Assembly (NCBI GenBank): GCA_020746105.1
Contig: CM036624.1
Coordinates: 21,846,084 to 21,910,083, forward strand
Direction of reading: 5' to 3'
Source of the DNA: Trogon surrucura
Taxonomy: Eukaryota; Chordata; Aves; Trogoniformes; Trogonidae
DNA: 64,000 bases
A model generated the notes under the pieces. The model searched no databases. It was not told the DNA's origin and saw only the letters and a program-made list of their open reading frames with translations. The translations under genes and the position numbers were made by a program. Shown here one piece after another: positions 24,719-38,700 of the stretch; within the stretch, counting starts at the first letter, position 1, and each line of letters starts with the position of its first letter.

Positions 24719-24740
24719 AAAAAAAAAAAAAAAGAAAGAA
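24719..24740. repeat. A-rich / (GAAA)n simple repeat
   Basis: A run of 16 A (24719-24734) followed by GAAAGA. Ordinary slippage-prone tract with no sign of an attached retrosequence. Confidence 0.8.
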
Positions 24741-25138
24741 AGCGAGTAATAGAAGATTGGCATGTGAAGGGGTTGTATTCCTCAGTTGTCTTCTGGCTTT
24801 GTAGGCAATAACTCTCCACTGTTTGTATGACCGGTCTTGAAAAGAGAAATCTTAAGACTGGTGGTGCCCTCCTGTTTAAAAAAAAAATAATTTTTCTTAC
24901 CAATCCATTCCTGTTTCTTCCCTGCTCCCCATAATCTTGACCATGAACTGGTAGGCACCATCAGACTTTAACATACCACTAGTAAGTAGGATCACAGCCC
25001 TGGCTCTTTATTGATGGTCATTTCACATTGTCAGATACTGATCTTACCTGCTGAAAACTCTTCAGAAGCGTCTTGGTGACTGTGACAGAGGACCGAAGTT
25101 ATTTCTGATTCTGCAACTAGAGCTTAAAAACAGAAAAC

Positions 25139-25160
25139 AAAAAAAAAGGGGGGGGGGGGG
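25139..25160. repeat. A9-G13 homopolymer junction
   Basis: Nine A followed directly by thirteen G, then AGAGAG. A G13 run can form stacked-G structures and is a hot spot for length polymorphism and sequencing error, so the exact length is uncertain. Confidence 0.8.
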
Positions 25161-28100
25161 AGAGAGTGGGGAAGAAGGAATAAGAAACTAGCAAAAAAGG
25201 AATACAGATTAAACTGTTTCCCCTTTGCTGAGGTATGAGGCTGGAGGGAAAGGGTATGAGTGGCCGCTTGATGCGAGCGCCTGGAGGAGCGGGGAGAGAA
25301 ACTTCTGCAGTTCTGACCTCAGGTCAGTCAGAAATAACCAGCTGGAGTGACACGAGTGTAAACCTGCTTGAAGTGACAGGCAGCTCAGCTCCTGGGACTC
25401 TATTTACATATGTTTAAAACAAACAAAAAAAGCTGGCTTTGTTCCCCAGGAAAATCTATTTACTTGGCATTCAGCTCGTGTATAAGCTGGAACTTCTTTT
25501 ATGGAAGATGTAGAAACAAAGCAACTGACATTTCTGCTTTGATGTGAGGCTGAAGCTAAGATTTGATTTTGAAATACGAAAGTAAACTGAAACTACCTCC
25601 AATTTAAAGGGGGCGGTTTTTAATGACCTTAAAAGTTTTGAGAAGTTTTTCTTTTCCCCTCCCTTTAGGGACCAGAAGAAATTATAACAGTAATCTTACT
25701 TATAGCTGTAAGTCTACAGAGACAGTGGCTGTAGGTTAATGAAAAATTGACACTGCTCCTTGCCTGTGCTTCCAGCAGAATTTTTTTTTCTTCAAACTGA
25801 TGTGAACTATTGCACTGCGTGAGTTGGTTATGAGTCTCACATATTAAATTGAACACCTCTTTTGGGGAAGCTGTAGGACACAGCTGAATGCTTTGAACGA
25901 CATTCCTGTTTCGAACAAATGCAGCAAAAGTTAGGGGTTTCTTAAAATGTTTACCCTGGTCCTTCCCCCCTCATCCCCCTCAGAAATAAAGCTTGCCGTG
26001 TTAGTCTAAACCAGAAGGTGGGCAGAGGAATTGTGCCTGACCATCCTCATCCCGCTGCTGGATCTGGAGCACCGTCAGCCTGACTCAGGGCTGATCTGGT
26101 AGAGAAACCACACCACAGGGTGGTACCCGACTGTTTCAAGTGTGGTCACGTTTGTGTTTGGCGCACCCGTGTGCACGGCTGTGTGCTCACGCACAGAGGC
26201 CGAGGGGAACATGTTGTTCAAGTGCCTTCTCCAGGAGCGTTCCTGCAGCATCTTTTGGGACATCTTTTTTCTCCTTCCTGGGAATCATGCACAGAAACGG
26301 CGTGGGCTCAGCAGCTCAGGCTGACTTTGGTTTGTACTCTGACAACTTAATATCTGTTTGTTGTCCTTGGCGTGGTGGCGCCATCTGGTCTTGCTTGGAC
26401 AGCTGATCTGTAATATTGCGCTGCATGATATTTCAATTTTTCCTTATGAAATCTTGCGCTGTGCTTGAATGGCACACCAGTACACCGATACCTTGATGCC
26501 AGCCCTTCACCAGATGGCACATGGTTAAATAACATCCCCCTGTGTACTGTGATGGAGATGGATACACAGAGGTGTTGGAAATTGCATTTGAGACAAGGAG
26601 AGGGAAAGCATGAAGACAGCCTTGGGTAATATGTGGATCTCCAGTCAGGAATTAAAGAGCCACACACTTCCCTGCTCCATTTGAAAGACTTTAAACCTGC
26701 AACAGATTTTGAACAGAGTGCCCGGTGCTTGGGTTGAGGAGCTGTTCTGAGGCAGAAGCATTCTCCGTTTCTCCTGTAGGAGTTTCAAGATGGATTGGGT
26801 CACAGAGAAGCGGAAAAAATGCGTGACTGAGGGTCAGGCACTTGGGAAAAGGCAGCGTTGTGTGCAGTGGAACTTGGGGCACCAATGAGCAGCACCAACA
26901 AAGGCTGTTCCTTGAGCATTTCTCCTTCAGAGAAGGTTGTATAAAAAAATCTCAAATTGTTGTGACACCACCACTTCACCTATGCTAAAAATACCACTTT
27001 GGTCCATTGCTCTTTGTGTTGCCTTCACAACACACTGTGCATCACTCTTACTGCCCAAGGCAAACAAACTGAAAACTATTCATATCTGGTTTTGGTGAAT
27101 CGCTGGAGTTGGATGACACCTCCCCCGTTATGCCGGCATTCCTGGTTTTCCATGGTTACACAGCCCTGTTTCTCTGCATGCACTGTCTATGATTTTTATT
27201 TATGTAGTGTAAGTTCGTAGCAGACACTGCTTAATGTAACAGAAGCTCAATGAAATCCAGCAGCTGAAAGCTGGAGCGAGATGCAGTCACAACTAAAGTG
27301 CAGCTTTTTTTTGTTGGATTTTTTACATGTAATTAGTATTTAGCCTTTAAAGCACCTTAGCCAGAAACCAGTTTCTTCCTAGCTTGCAGTCTTCCCAGGA
27401 TTGAAAATTATGCTAAAAGAAACCTGGCTAAGCTGGCAGTCTGATAAAGAAATAGGCAAGGATATCCTGCTATATGCATTGTAGTTACTGCTTATTCAAA
27501 GATCACAAATTTTACCAGTAAATGCTAGGTCAAAGTAGAAAATCAGACCTCTTAGAAGCTCAGAGTCTGGTTATACTTCACTACATATGGCCTGGACATG
27601 TGCAGCCTGAGCCCTTGTCACTTACACAGAGTGTCTCCACAGTAACTGGAGATTTAGCCCCAGTTTAGAGGGCTTCTCTTACTAACTCATTAGCTTTTAA
27701 CCTGTAGACAAGCCAAATCCTGCTTTGGGGTATATTCAGGTTTTTCTCATTTGTTATAAATTTTTCAAGACCCACACTACGTTGATGACTTTTCTTTTTG
27801 ATTAAAAAAAAAAATCCAGAAGACTTCATTATGTAGCAATAAAATGTATGGTTAAATACCAGCCAATTTAGCGAGCGTGCTTTTGCTGCTCCACAGAGAT
27901 GCACAAATGTGCACTCAGAAATTCTCTTGCTGTTATGTCAGCATTTTGAAACGGCTACATCTTGAGGTTAGCAGGGTTAGTTTCTTTTGTCTAGTGTTTA
28001 AAACACTGCTCCCAGCCTGGTACTGGGGAAGATAAGATTAATCCAGTGAAGGTAAGAAGTTGACTTTATTATCAGTTGGAGAAATGCTTCTTGACTACGT

Positions 28101-31100
28101 AATTCAAAATTGTTTTAAACAACCTTCTCCTCTCCAGAGCCCTGGCAAGGAGAAGGAGTAATTTGCTGGTGTTGGAAGCACAAGGCACTGAGAAATGGAT
28201 AAGTGAGCTGCAGTACTGGGGAGGGAAACACCTCCAAGGCATAAGGGAGGGAGATGTGGGGGTGGGATTCCCTTTGCCAGAGATGTCGCAGCCCAGAGCC
28301 GGGCATGTGGAGAAAGTCCTGTGGAGATGCCGTGGTGAGTACCTGCACAAAAACAGGGCTCAGAACAGAAGTTCACGGGTATAAACGAAGCAATGCAAAA
28401 GCAAAGCCGGTTTTTGTGTTCCTACTTGCAGTAAAAGTAGGAGGGGCGTTCTGACATTATTTTACTCTGAGGGAAAGGAAAGTAAAAAGAGAGCATAGAT
28501 GAAAGGAAACTGAACAATGTAAATTTGCTAGATTTGTTTCTTTTCCTTGTAAGGATCAAAAATGCAGAAGGGTGCTGGGATGATTCTGTCAGCCCATGTG
28601 AGTCCTCCTCTTCCCCACAAGATTTATCTGGTGAAATTCCCCCCTGCGAGAAAGCAGGGAGGGCAGTGCATTCCCTGCAGGGATGAGAGTTTGTGATCCC
28701 AGGAGGGATCCGCTTTAACCCAGAACCAGTGACTTCCAGCAAGGATTCGCCCGAGCAGGTGCCCATCCGGGTGCGCCAAGGCAGCTGTGGGGGCTGCTTC
28801 CTCCTTGTCCCTGGAAATGAGAGCAAGGAGACAGAGAAAACATGTTGCCCTGTTCATGAACTTACCTTCCACCCTCCTAAAAATGCATGCGGTTTCATTC
28901 CTTTCTAATAAAGTGTGCCCACCATAGCATTTATTCTTTTAAATAACATTTTAAAATATTTTCCGGTAAATTAAAGTGATGACATGTTTGTAGGGTTCAT
29001 TGTTAATTTCATTTCCTTTGGCTCAGCCAGCCAGATAAAATGCAATGTTATTAATCTTTGTTTAAAAGAAGATCCTTTGCCGAACAGTAATAAATGATCT
29101 TGATAGATTTGTCAGGAAAATGAATGATAATCATTTGCAGATAGACACAAGCCTAGTATGGAAGATTAATAAGAAAATATGTATTGGCATCATTAATAAC
29201 ATCTGCTGCCAATGGACTTGTATATTGGTTACAGCTCTGAAAGCGATGTGTTCTTCTTAGGATATTGCAATTCATCACGTGCTGTGAGGAGCGAGGCTGT
29301 GTAGAGCTCCTGAGGCGATGACAAGCTGCTCCCCAGGAAAGGCTCACGAGGAGCCCAACACCGAGGCCACGCTGCAGCTGCCGTTGGCGGAGCCTGTCAT
29401 CCCTGGAACCCCGGTTCCTCCTGGCTTTGACTTCCCACATGCATTCCCCACGTTGCTGCTAAAAACTTCTGGACCCCGTGAGTTTGCTCAATCCTTGCTT
29501 GGCTGGCTGGATTCGCAGGTAATCCTTGTTCCCTTGGGTTCTCTCCCACAGCCTCGTGCCATGGGCTGAGCTGTGCTGCAGAGATGCTGCTCCCGGTGCA
29601 GAGCGGCTGCAGCCCCTGGGGTTTGACATACGCTTTCACTCAGGGTCTGTGCTCGTCCCACTTCATGTTTCTCCAAAGAGGTTCCTTCAGAGTCTGCCAC
29701 AGGCATTTAAGCTCCTGTATGTCTTCAGCCAACATAACTTTAGAAAGTACCCCCGCTTCACTGGATGCACCATGCATGAGGAGATAAAGCTCTTTGCAGG
29801 CACTGCATGTGACTATTGTAGGCCTTGGTTTTTCAGCCTTGATCATACCTGTTAGGAAAAGAGCGTTTTATTTCGGGCTGATAATCACTCCACCTGCAGA
29901 GCCTCTTTTGGAGTTTCCCTCTCCAAACCCCCAGAGTGTATCTGGGATGGTGCAAAGAGCTGCACGCTCACAGCAGTGCTCTCTGCTGCCGCATCACCCC
30001 TGTAGTGGCAGGGAGCCAAGACTCGATCCCGTCCCATCCCAATCCTTATCCATGTCCCTACAGCTCCTCGGGACACAGGGCTGAGGCTGCTGGGGAGCTG
30101 CTGGGTCCCCCCTGCTGCAGGGAGGTCAGTGGGGGCTGGAGGGACTTCCTGTGTTCAAGTGCAACCCATGGGTGGGGAGATGCAGCATCAACTGGAATTG
30201 TCAAGGAGGGGCTGGGAGGTGCAGCGGAGAAGAGCTGCGCGTGGATGTAGGCAAAGGGAATGGGTGGAGGAGATGAGAGGAAAGGAGGAGAGGGACTGAA
30301 ATGAGGAATAACATGAAAACTCACCTCCAACCCCTGTTCTTAAACCGGGAAGAAAAATATAATCTCCTTTTCGTTTGCCTTTTTTTTTTTTCAGCTAAGT
30401 ACGGTGTTTCCTTAGAAAAATACAACAAAAAGTCAAGATGTTTTGAGATGACTTTGGTTTATTTCCATAGAATATTTCAGACTCCTCCTTTCTAATTATT
30501 CTTTTTTCTTTTGTTCAAAGCAGAGTAGTAAGTCAAATAAATTCACCAGTGAAATGTGCTTCTCCTGTGGGGTGCAGAGCTGCTGCATCTGGCAGTGCGG
30601 GCACCTCTGTTCCTTTGTGGGGCAAGCTCAGGGGTGAGGTCACATCTCACAAAGAGCATTACTTTAACTGACACAGACACCATCATTTTAAAGGAAATAT
30701 CATCTTCCAGGGTCCATGAGGTAAGATGAGGAAGAAAAGAGGTCAGTGTCATATATTCAAAGATCAAAATTGTTTGTGTCATTTAAAAAAATAAAAGGCT
30801 TAATACATTACACTTCTCTGCAAAACTGAAATTTTCTTTGGGGAAAAGAATCATCTCAAACATTTAAAAAACTGTACTAGTACTCCTCATCCTGCTCCGT
30901 GTTGCTTTCCCCATGGCATTAGCAGATGTGTGGCCCAAAAAAAAGCCAATAAAGCCACTGAGCTAAATGCTGCTGAGGGGCGCTGTGGCCCAGGCGCGCT
31001 CAGCACCTCCCGGCTCTAGGCAAGGAGACGAGTGCCCTGGTATTTCTAAATGCATTAGAAATGTGTCTGTTATTATTAGACATTTACAAACTCTTAATTA

Positions 31101-31839
31101 CAGCTGGAAACTTGATTTCCTCTAAATGCTTTGAGGCACCCTCTGGTCTGGGCATCACGTGCTCAAAAACTGAACAGTGGAAAGGCAAGGCAAGCTCTGG
31201 TTCACATGGCTTTTCCACAGGGGTGGACGGGCAACTGATGGGGACAAGATTTCCCTTAGGCAAAAGAAATCTCCTTTTTCCTCTTAGAAAAAGCAAATGC
31301 TTGCATCGATTTGCATGAGCACAGACCTCCATCCTGCACAGTGTCCTCTAAACTGTCCAAACTGAGGATGGACAGGGGGAACCATAACCTGAGTGGGCAG
31401 AGCCTTGTTCCTTCTCTCCTTGCTGGATCATGGCTCATTTTCTTAATCTTTATGGTGATGTGCTTCACTGCATGCCCTCACCTCCCCACACAGCTCCTGC
31501 TTGGACGTGCCCCTTCAATGCTGGAGTGGAGGGGCACATCTCCATGGGTATTTTTAGCCTTCTCTAGGTGAGTGTCCTAACCACCAGACAAAGATATTTA
31601 CAGTGGACACTGCCATCTTTTCCTCTGGAGGTGGTTTAAAAGGTTATGGCCATGCCACGTTACTTGATGGTAACAACATGGGCCAGAGAAGCCCAGACTT
31701 GCTTGAGAAAGCAAAGTTCAGCGTTGGACCTGTCCAAGGGAGGGAATTTTTTTTCCCCCCCTACCACAGCTGGGTCAAGGGAGATGCTTGTGCGTCAATG
31801 CAGGATCTATAACCACAATAAACCAAAGTCAGAATTGGC

Positions 31840-32584
31840 TTTGTTACTAAGGCACCTTTATTGCTGGTAATGCTGTTAAGGGGCACGATTGGCCTAATGT
31901 GTAAACAGGCTCAGGCTGTTGTAAGCCTGACTGTCAGGCAGCAGAGTGGGCTGGGGCAGGGGTTCAGGGAGAGTACGGAAGTCCCTGACCCCACTGCTGA
32001 TGCCATTGGGGGTGGCCGGGGTCCAACACAGGTCCTGGAGTTGCTGTAGGAGCCAAGGTTGTCCATCTTGAGCTAATCCAGTGGTCCCACACTAACCCAA
32101 TCTGAATTGACCAAAATTCAGGTAGTGTTTCTGTCTCCTTCCCCTCACCAGTGCAAACCAGAAGTCCTTCAGAATTCCTTCCGCTAAGGGCATCAGTGCA
32201 AAGTCAGCCCCGAGCTGGTGCATGAGGGGAGCAAGAACTTGCAGTTACAGCTACAGCTGGGCTTTCCAAAGCCTCTGCTCTTTGCTGAGCTCTGCTTTGC
32301 ATCTTTAAAATTGACCCCAGGTCTCCTAACCCACATGCTGTCCCACGCATCCCCTGCATCCTGGGTGTGATCACTGTTAAGTCTTGGTCACACTTTATCT
32401 TATGGAGTAACTGACCCCCACAGTCATTTCCAGCAAGCAGTGCCTCCAGTGGAGGGCTGCGCTAAGGCGTGCCCACACCTCTGGGGACCATCACCAGGGT
32501 CTCTGTGACCTGACGCTTCAGGCTTAGACGTGAAGATGAGGACCCCTGAGAGAAACCAAAGCCACATGCTGCCTGGACCACACC
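31840..32584 (-). other. SLC5A9: SLC5A9 3' UTR
   Basis: About 745 bp between the TGA and the predicted cleavage site. No other AATAAA is seen before 31862. No repeat insertion is recognised. Confidence 0.65.
31857..31862 (-). terminator. SLC5A9: SLC5A9 poly(A) signal (AATAAA)
   Basis: The + strand TTTATT is AATAAA on the gene strand, the first such hexamer past the SLC5A9 stop (about 720 bp). About 25-45 nt further on the sense strand is a GT-rich segment (TTTGGTTTATTGTGGTT), the usual downstream element, so cleavage is expected near 31840. Confidence 0.75.
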
Positions 32585-32793
32585 TCAACCGAAATATGCC
32601 CACAGAAAGACATTAACGGTCATCAGGAGAATAGCGTTAACATTGCAAACAGTCTTCCAGAGGGGCCTTTCCTTGATGCTGGTGAGTCTCTGCTCCAGGG
32701 CAGCTCTCTCCTCCTGGGACAGGGTAGGCGTGGGGCCAGTGGACAGACCACAGAACCACAAGTACAGCATTTTCCAGCAGGGAGGCTTAGATG
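32585..32793 (-). CDS. SLC5A9: SLC5A9 last coding exon (residues 598-666 and stop)
   Basis: 209 coding bp after TCTTGCAG. It encodes [37 protein letters not shown] and [19 protein letters not shown] before AYFG and TGA (32585-32587). The terminal helix ending near AYF is the SGLT C-terminal membrane segment. Confidence 0.97.
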
Positions 32794-35700
32794 CTGCAAG
32801 AAATGGATCAAAAAATGGGTGTTATCTTCTAGCTGGGACTCTTCCTTCCCTCCTATCACTAGTACATTAACCAGTGTGGAGTGGGGCTTCAGATGCACCT
32901 TGGATGGGAGATGCAAGATGAGAAGGGAAAAGAGAAGGCTCTGCCTCGACCATGTGCAGCACAGCCTGATTACTGTTGGTTGGTTGCAACACCAGTTGTT
33001 CATTAGTTAATTAACAGGCCTGTTTCCTTTCCTCCTCAACCCAGCTTCCATCCATTTTCACAAATTCCTGACATCATGATGGTCCATTTAGACATATCCT
33101 GGCTCATTTACTGCACGTGACATGCCAAGTGAGGTATGTGTTTTAATTGTCGGACCTATGCCGTGTGTATTTCACTGGCTCTTCTTTCCAAATATAACCT
33201 TTTTTTTTTGAAATGTAGAATGTTATGAGGCTTTGAAAAAGGTGTTACCTGGAAAAAAAAACCTCATTAAACTGTCAACTGCTGTGTTTCACATTTCCTT
33301 TCCCATCACTACTAATTACCAAAATACCAAGACATTTGTTTACAAAAATCTGAGCTGATTAAGTGAACTAGGAATTGATAAGAAATAATAAATAATGCTG
33401 AATGGCTGCATTCAACTTAAACCTAAATTTACTTGGGAAAAAAAAATTAGAGATTTCTTTCGTTGTTCACTTCTGTTTAGCTTTGCTGTAATTGGTACCA
33501 CTGTCCTTTGGACTGACCAACAAAAGGAAGGAGTGAAGAAATCTTGTGTATGTGCCTTCCTTCTGAGATTTCTGCTCTGTAACCTTGAGAGATTAAGCTC
33601 AAAACCAGAAAGCCACTTTTTTTTTTAATGGATTTGCAGAATAAACCTGTGTCCACTCTGAAAAGATATTGTCTATGTAGCATCTCCTGCTACTGTTTTG
33701 TCTCCTGACAACTCTTTAAGTTCATTTGACTCTTTGCCTTCCTTCTTTTTAAATACCCTGGTAGGACACACAGCTATTTAAGCAATTTGTGCCTGAGTTT
33801 TAACCATGGCTTATATCCTAAGGGAAGAGGGAAGATACTATTGACATAATGTAAATGAGAAAACTGAGGCTTGTAGATTTATCCTAGGACATCCACAAAG
33901 TGCACGTCTGCTCCCAGTGTCTCTTTAGACCGTGATGCTGTTTTGATACCCTGGGACATCATCCCTACCTGCATCCTCCTTATCTCCTGAATCTGCACCT
34001 TCAGCCAAGTCACTCTCTCCATTGACTGGATTGATCTGTGCTGCTTCACTCTTGTAATTTTTCAGGTCAATGGCAGGTGCTTTTCTGTGCCTTGTCCACC
34101 ACGTCAAGCAAGACAGCTGCAAAATGGGACAGAGAACAAAGAGTTTATTGCCTGTCAGTCCCAAACTGGCACGTCAGTCATCTTCTTCCTTAGGGGGCAC
34201 AGATCCAAAACAGTGCTGAGAGACCTGCTGTGGAGCAATGGTTGGTCCCCTACTTTCTCTCACCTTCCTTCTGCACAGGTGACCACGCCCTGGAAAAGGA
34301 GGCTGGTACCATTCAGTTGGAGCTGATGCATTAATATAGTATGCATTAATATAGTTTGTTTTCCTTCTATTTTTTTAATTAACCTGTTCTATCCCCGTCT
34401 CTATTCTGAGTAACCTTTTAGTGAGAAAAGTAGCAGTATTGTGTCTCTGCTCTGCAAATACATGCTTAAGAATGCAACCATGTCACAGAGCTGTGACAGC
34501 AAATATTAAGTCACAATTTGCAGGGAGGACTATACCATACATTAAACCAACAGGTGTAGTTTGAAGTAGAAAAAAAATGAGCTCTGGGCACACACTGTAA
34601 AATTTGCCTTTTCTCTTTTTCTGTTTTTGTTTGTTTGCTGGTTTGGTTTTTTCTTTCTTTTTTTTAATTCCAGTTTTCTCTACTGGCCCAATCCAAGATA
34701 TCACCTCTCTCTGCAGTCTTTCTGTGAAAGAACCAGCAAAAGCCATGAAAGACAATCAGTCCAAGAGAGACTGCTGTGGTTGAAATCTGCTCTGCTTTAC
34801 AAAAGCAGGAGCTCTGAAATTCTTATCTAGGACAAACCTGAAAGTCTTACAGGAGGCATTAATCTTGCAAACCTCACAGCTCTCCTTTTGCAGCTGTGGG
34901 GTGGGTTCACCATCCCAAGGGCTCTGGTCTTTGAATTCAAGCCAGGACTGCTGCTTCTTTGGCTGACCATGGCACACCAAGCAGCTTGGTGGCATTGGCA
35001 CTCCCTAACCTCTGTGTGCCCTGGCCAAGCCAGGCAGCGAAGACCACACTCATCAATCCCACTCAGACACAGCTGCCCAGGTCTCGGGTCTGGCTTCCTG
35101 CTCCAGCCCGCTGGCTGCCCTGCAGAGGAGCCACAGGATGGGACCAGGGTGACAAAACTGCAGTGGTGACAACAGGTCAGGCAAGGTCACATACTATACC
35201 TGACGAGCAGCTGCCTCCCTGCCTTGCCCGTATGGAAATGAACATCTCAGATGGGTCACTTACAAAGTAACATGAGTTTAATTTTTGAATTTCACACACA
35301 GATCTAGACAGGAGTTTCTAGCTGACACAAAATGTTGCATAATTTCCAGAAGATTTATAGCTTTATTTAAATCATTTTCAACCAAGATGAGCACTGGGCA
35401 GGGCTAATCTTTCTTGTCACTATGTGCTAAATTGCTTTGATTTGATGATCCTCATCTTTCTCAAGGATTCTCTTTTTTTTTTTTTTAATCACTTAAGAAA
35501 TGTCACTGGAACATAGCAAAGTTTCAGGGTACTAAAGGATTTCCAAAACTTTTTTTCCTTTTCCCTCCTCCTCTCATGTATCACTGAACGACTCTCTCTT
35601 CACATTGCAGCAAAATCCTTGCAGGCTGGAGTTCATTTGGGGCTCGGACTCTGCCAGACAGGAGTGATTCCCAAGTGAAAGCAGCACGGACACACAGGGA

Positions 35701-38700
35701 TCCCCATCGCACATCATCCCACTGACCCGTCCAGGAGCTGGTGCTCTGACCATGGCCAACTAAAGCAAACCATCACTCTTGAGGGCTCCTCGGTGAAGCA
35801 CCACACCAACACTCCAGCTTCACAGTCCCCTGACGTGGTTTTTGGCTGGCTGAATTCCTTGAGGACCCCCTTTCTCCCCTTCTCCATCACCAGAAGGACA
35901 CGTGCCAGGTCAGACTGGCAGCACTGTGTGGCCATTGAGGCTACCACGGGGCTGGCTATGCTCTCCTGGCACAGACTCACAAAGGGATGGGGAAGGCAGG
36001 TGATGGCACGTGTTTTGCATGCCTGGGGAAAGCAAGCAAATACACAAATAAGGAGAACTGCTGATGGGGGAGCTGTGTTAGCATAATTGGCTCGGACCTT
36101 GGAAAGGCTGCTTGAGGCTGCTGTGCTCAAGGGCAGGGGAGCAGCGAGGTAGTCGCTTGGCAGGTTTGCTTGTCTCTGAGCACCTGGTTTCCACAGGAGC
36201 AGAGCACAGTTTGATCTCAGTGGCATTAAATGATGCTGTGGGAGCACCTCGGAGCACACAGTGGGGGTTCAGGCCAGCCAAAACAGGCTTGGTGCTCCTC
36301 CTAAGCTGTGCACCTAAAGGAACCACTGAGGCCAGACCTCAAGACAGGCAGGAAACATCCCCGACCCCAGAATACATCAGGTGGAATTGCCAATCCATCA
36401 GCCTGTCTAGGTGAGCCGTGACCCCTCATGTAGCCCTCGTGTTTTGTGGGCTGTTCCTCTCCCTTTTCACCCTCACATTCTCCTTGAACAAGGGAGTTTG
36501 CAAGAACTCAGCAAAGCTTTTCTTTTGTTGTTTGTAAACTAGAATAAATCCTTCTGTTCCAAAATGCCATCTGGCACCTGACAGTTGTGTTTCAGCTTCA
36601 CAGTCTCAAATTTAATTGTAAGCTCTTTTGCAGGGTTTTCAAGGACAGCGTGACACAATATGGACTACCTACAATGAAGACATATGAACTCTGGAGCATA
36701 CCAAACAAATTCCTTGCATACTTGTTTTCCAGCACAGCATCAATCACCACAGGGATGGGAGAGTGTCCAAAACAGCAGGAGAAAATGCTACAGCTTGCAG
36801 TTCTTGGACTGTAATTCATTTAAAGGCAAGCACATTAGCTCTACCACTCTAGCATCAGATACAAATCTCTTTTCTCCTTTTGCCTATTTACTATCTCAAA
36901 AGCATTGAGATTCAATATTTAAAGTTGTCCAGCATAGATCTTCAGCTGGTGTAAAGCAGAATAACTGTTCTCAACAGCTGTTCCTGGTCTTTGAAGGCAA
37001 TGGAGCTATGCTGATTTACATCTGCTGAAGTATGATCTATCACGGTGTTTCCTTGGCTTTTTCTTTGGTGGCTTGTTTTTCTTTTCCTTTTTCTTGACAA
37101 AATAAATGGCATAATTCCTAGCTCTTATACAGCGTCTTTCATCATTACTTCTCAAAGTGCTGCGCAGATAAGGGCTAGCAAAATGAGCCCCATGCCATTT
37201 TTATGGGGGAAATATCTGAGGTTCATAAAGTGAATTGAATGGGACTGGGAAGATCCAGAATTTCAAATATCCTCAACCAGGACACCCACTACCAGCCTTC
37301 CCCCTCAGCTGCTATCATACAGGCTTTTCAAAACAGGTTTGATCACTTGTGTGCTAAAACCCATCAACCTGACGTTGCTAATGGTCAGACACAAAGTTCA
37401 GGTGCTAATTTCTGCCGAGAGGGCTGGAATCGGACATGTCCATCCTGATTTCCACCTTCTGTCCTTTTTTGTCTCAGAAGCTCTTCTGTCCTTGAGCCAT
37501 CTTAGCACAGCCACAGACTAACTTGATAAGAGGAGACAAGCCCTGCTTGCAGGACACACAGCATCACATTTGCTTTCCTCCCTGGACCACTTCCAGACTG
37601 AATCCACCTTCTCTGAGCAGTGGCTCCTTGAAAAATATGTCAAATGAGGTCCCTTAAGTCCAGCACCTATAAACTCACCTATTTCTACTGAAAATCTCTT
37701 ATAATAATAACTTCTCTTACCCTGATGCTATTATAGTTAGATCTTCATCCTGAACTCTCCCTCTTAAAATGTGCTTTAAGTGGTTTCTTATGTTCGAGGT
37801 CAGGCTAAAAAGCCTGTAGGTGCTGTGGCCAGTTTCTTCATTTCCTGAACTGTTGACTATTCACTATTTGCCAGGGCTGTGTTAATGCATCTTATCTTGC
37901 TATGACTGTGGGCAGGGAGTACTGCACATGTTTAGTTATCACAGGTCATATGATGAGTGGGAACTCATTAAACCACAGTAATTAATTGCTGGCAACCATC
38001 TGGCCACCCCTGAGCAGTAGTGAACAACGTAAGCAGCAGAACTAATGGTGCCTCCTTGCCAGTATTTCTCTCTCCCGTGTGGATCCTCTGATAGCTAATA
38101 AAAGCCGAAACTTTATCTCAAAGCAGACACAACGACAGTCTTTCTCTCCCCCTCTCCTCTTTCTGAGTACCTGTTTTCATGTAATCTTCAGGAGCTGGAT
38201 ATCTTTGTCACCACCAACATTCAATCAAACATTGATGGAACTGGTTAATGCTTTACAAGTTATGAGCAAGCAACAGCTAGAAAGCACTATGATGGCATCA
38301 CCCGCATTTCCTCATGCAGTTAGACAGGAAAAAAAATGGGTCTTTTAAATCTATCCAGTAGCATTTGTTTGGAGGTAGATGGCACTTCTATTATATTGAC
38401 AGCTGCTTTAAAACTTGGGACTGGGAAGAGTTGCTCTAAGGTTTTATTACATAAAGCCTCCCAACTCTGCACCATTCCAATGTGTTAAGTAAAAGAAAGT
38501 TGTGCCTGACTCAAAGTTATTAAATGTAATTGAGATCACATTGGGACAAAATGCTATTTTCCTAAATGCCCATGTTGCAAAAGATATTAATCTTGTTTGC
38601 CTGCAAGATTGATGCTGGCTCTGCTGAAACAGGGTAGATACTACAATTAGATATATTTAATTCTTCCTCAGCAGTGCTCTGTAATATGATTTTATCTCCT

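Larger units (their letters stand above)
22601..31839. other. Intergenic DNA between the LTR element and the SLC5A9 3' end, no gene seen
   Basis: About 9.2 kb in which AT-rich stretches give way to a more GC-rich section (about 28.1-30.3 kb). Short open frames occur on both strands, none with a domain or splice context I recognise. Simple repeats: A16 followed by GAAA units (24719-24740) and A9 then G13 (25139-25160). Non-coding transcripts cannot be excluded from sequence alone. Confidence 0.55.
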
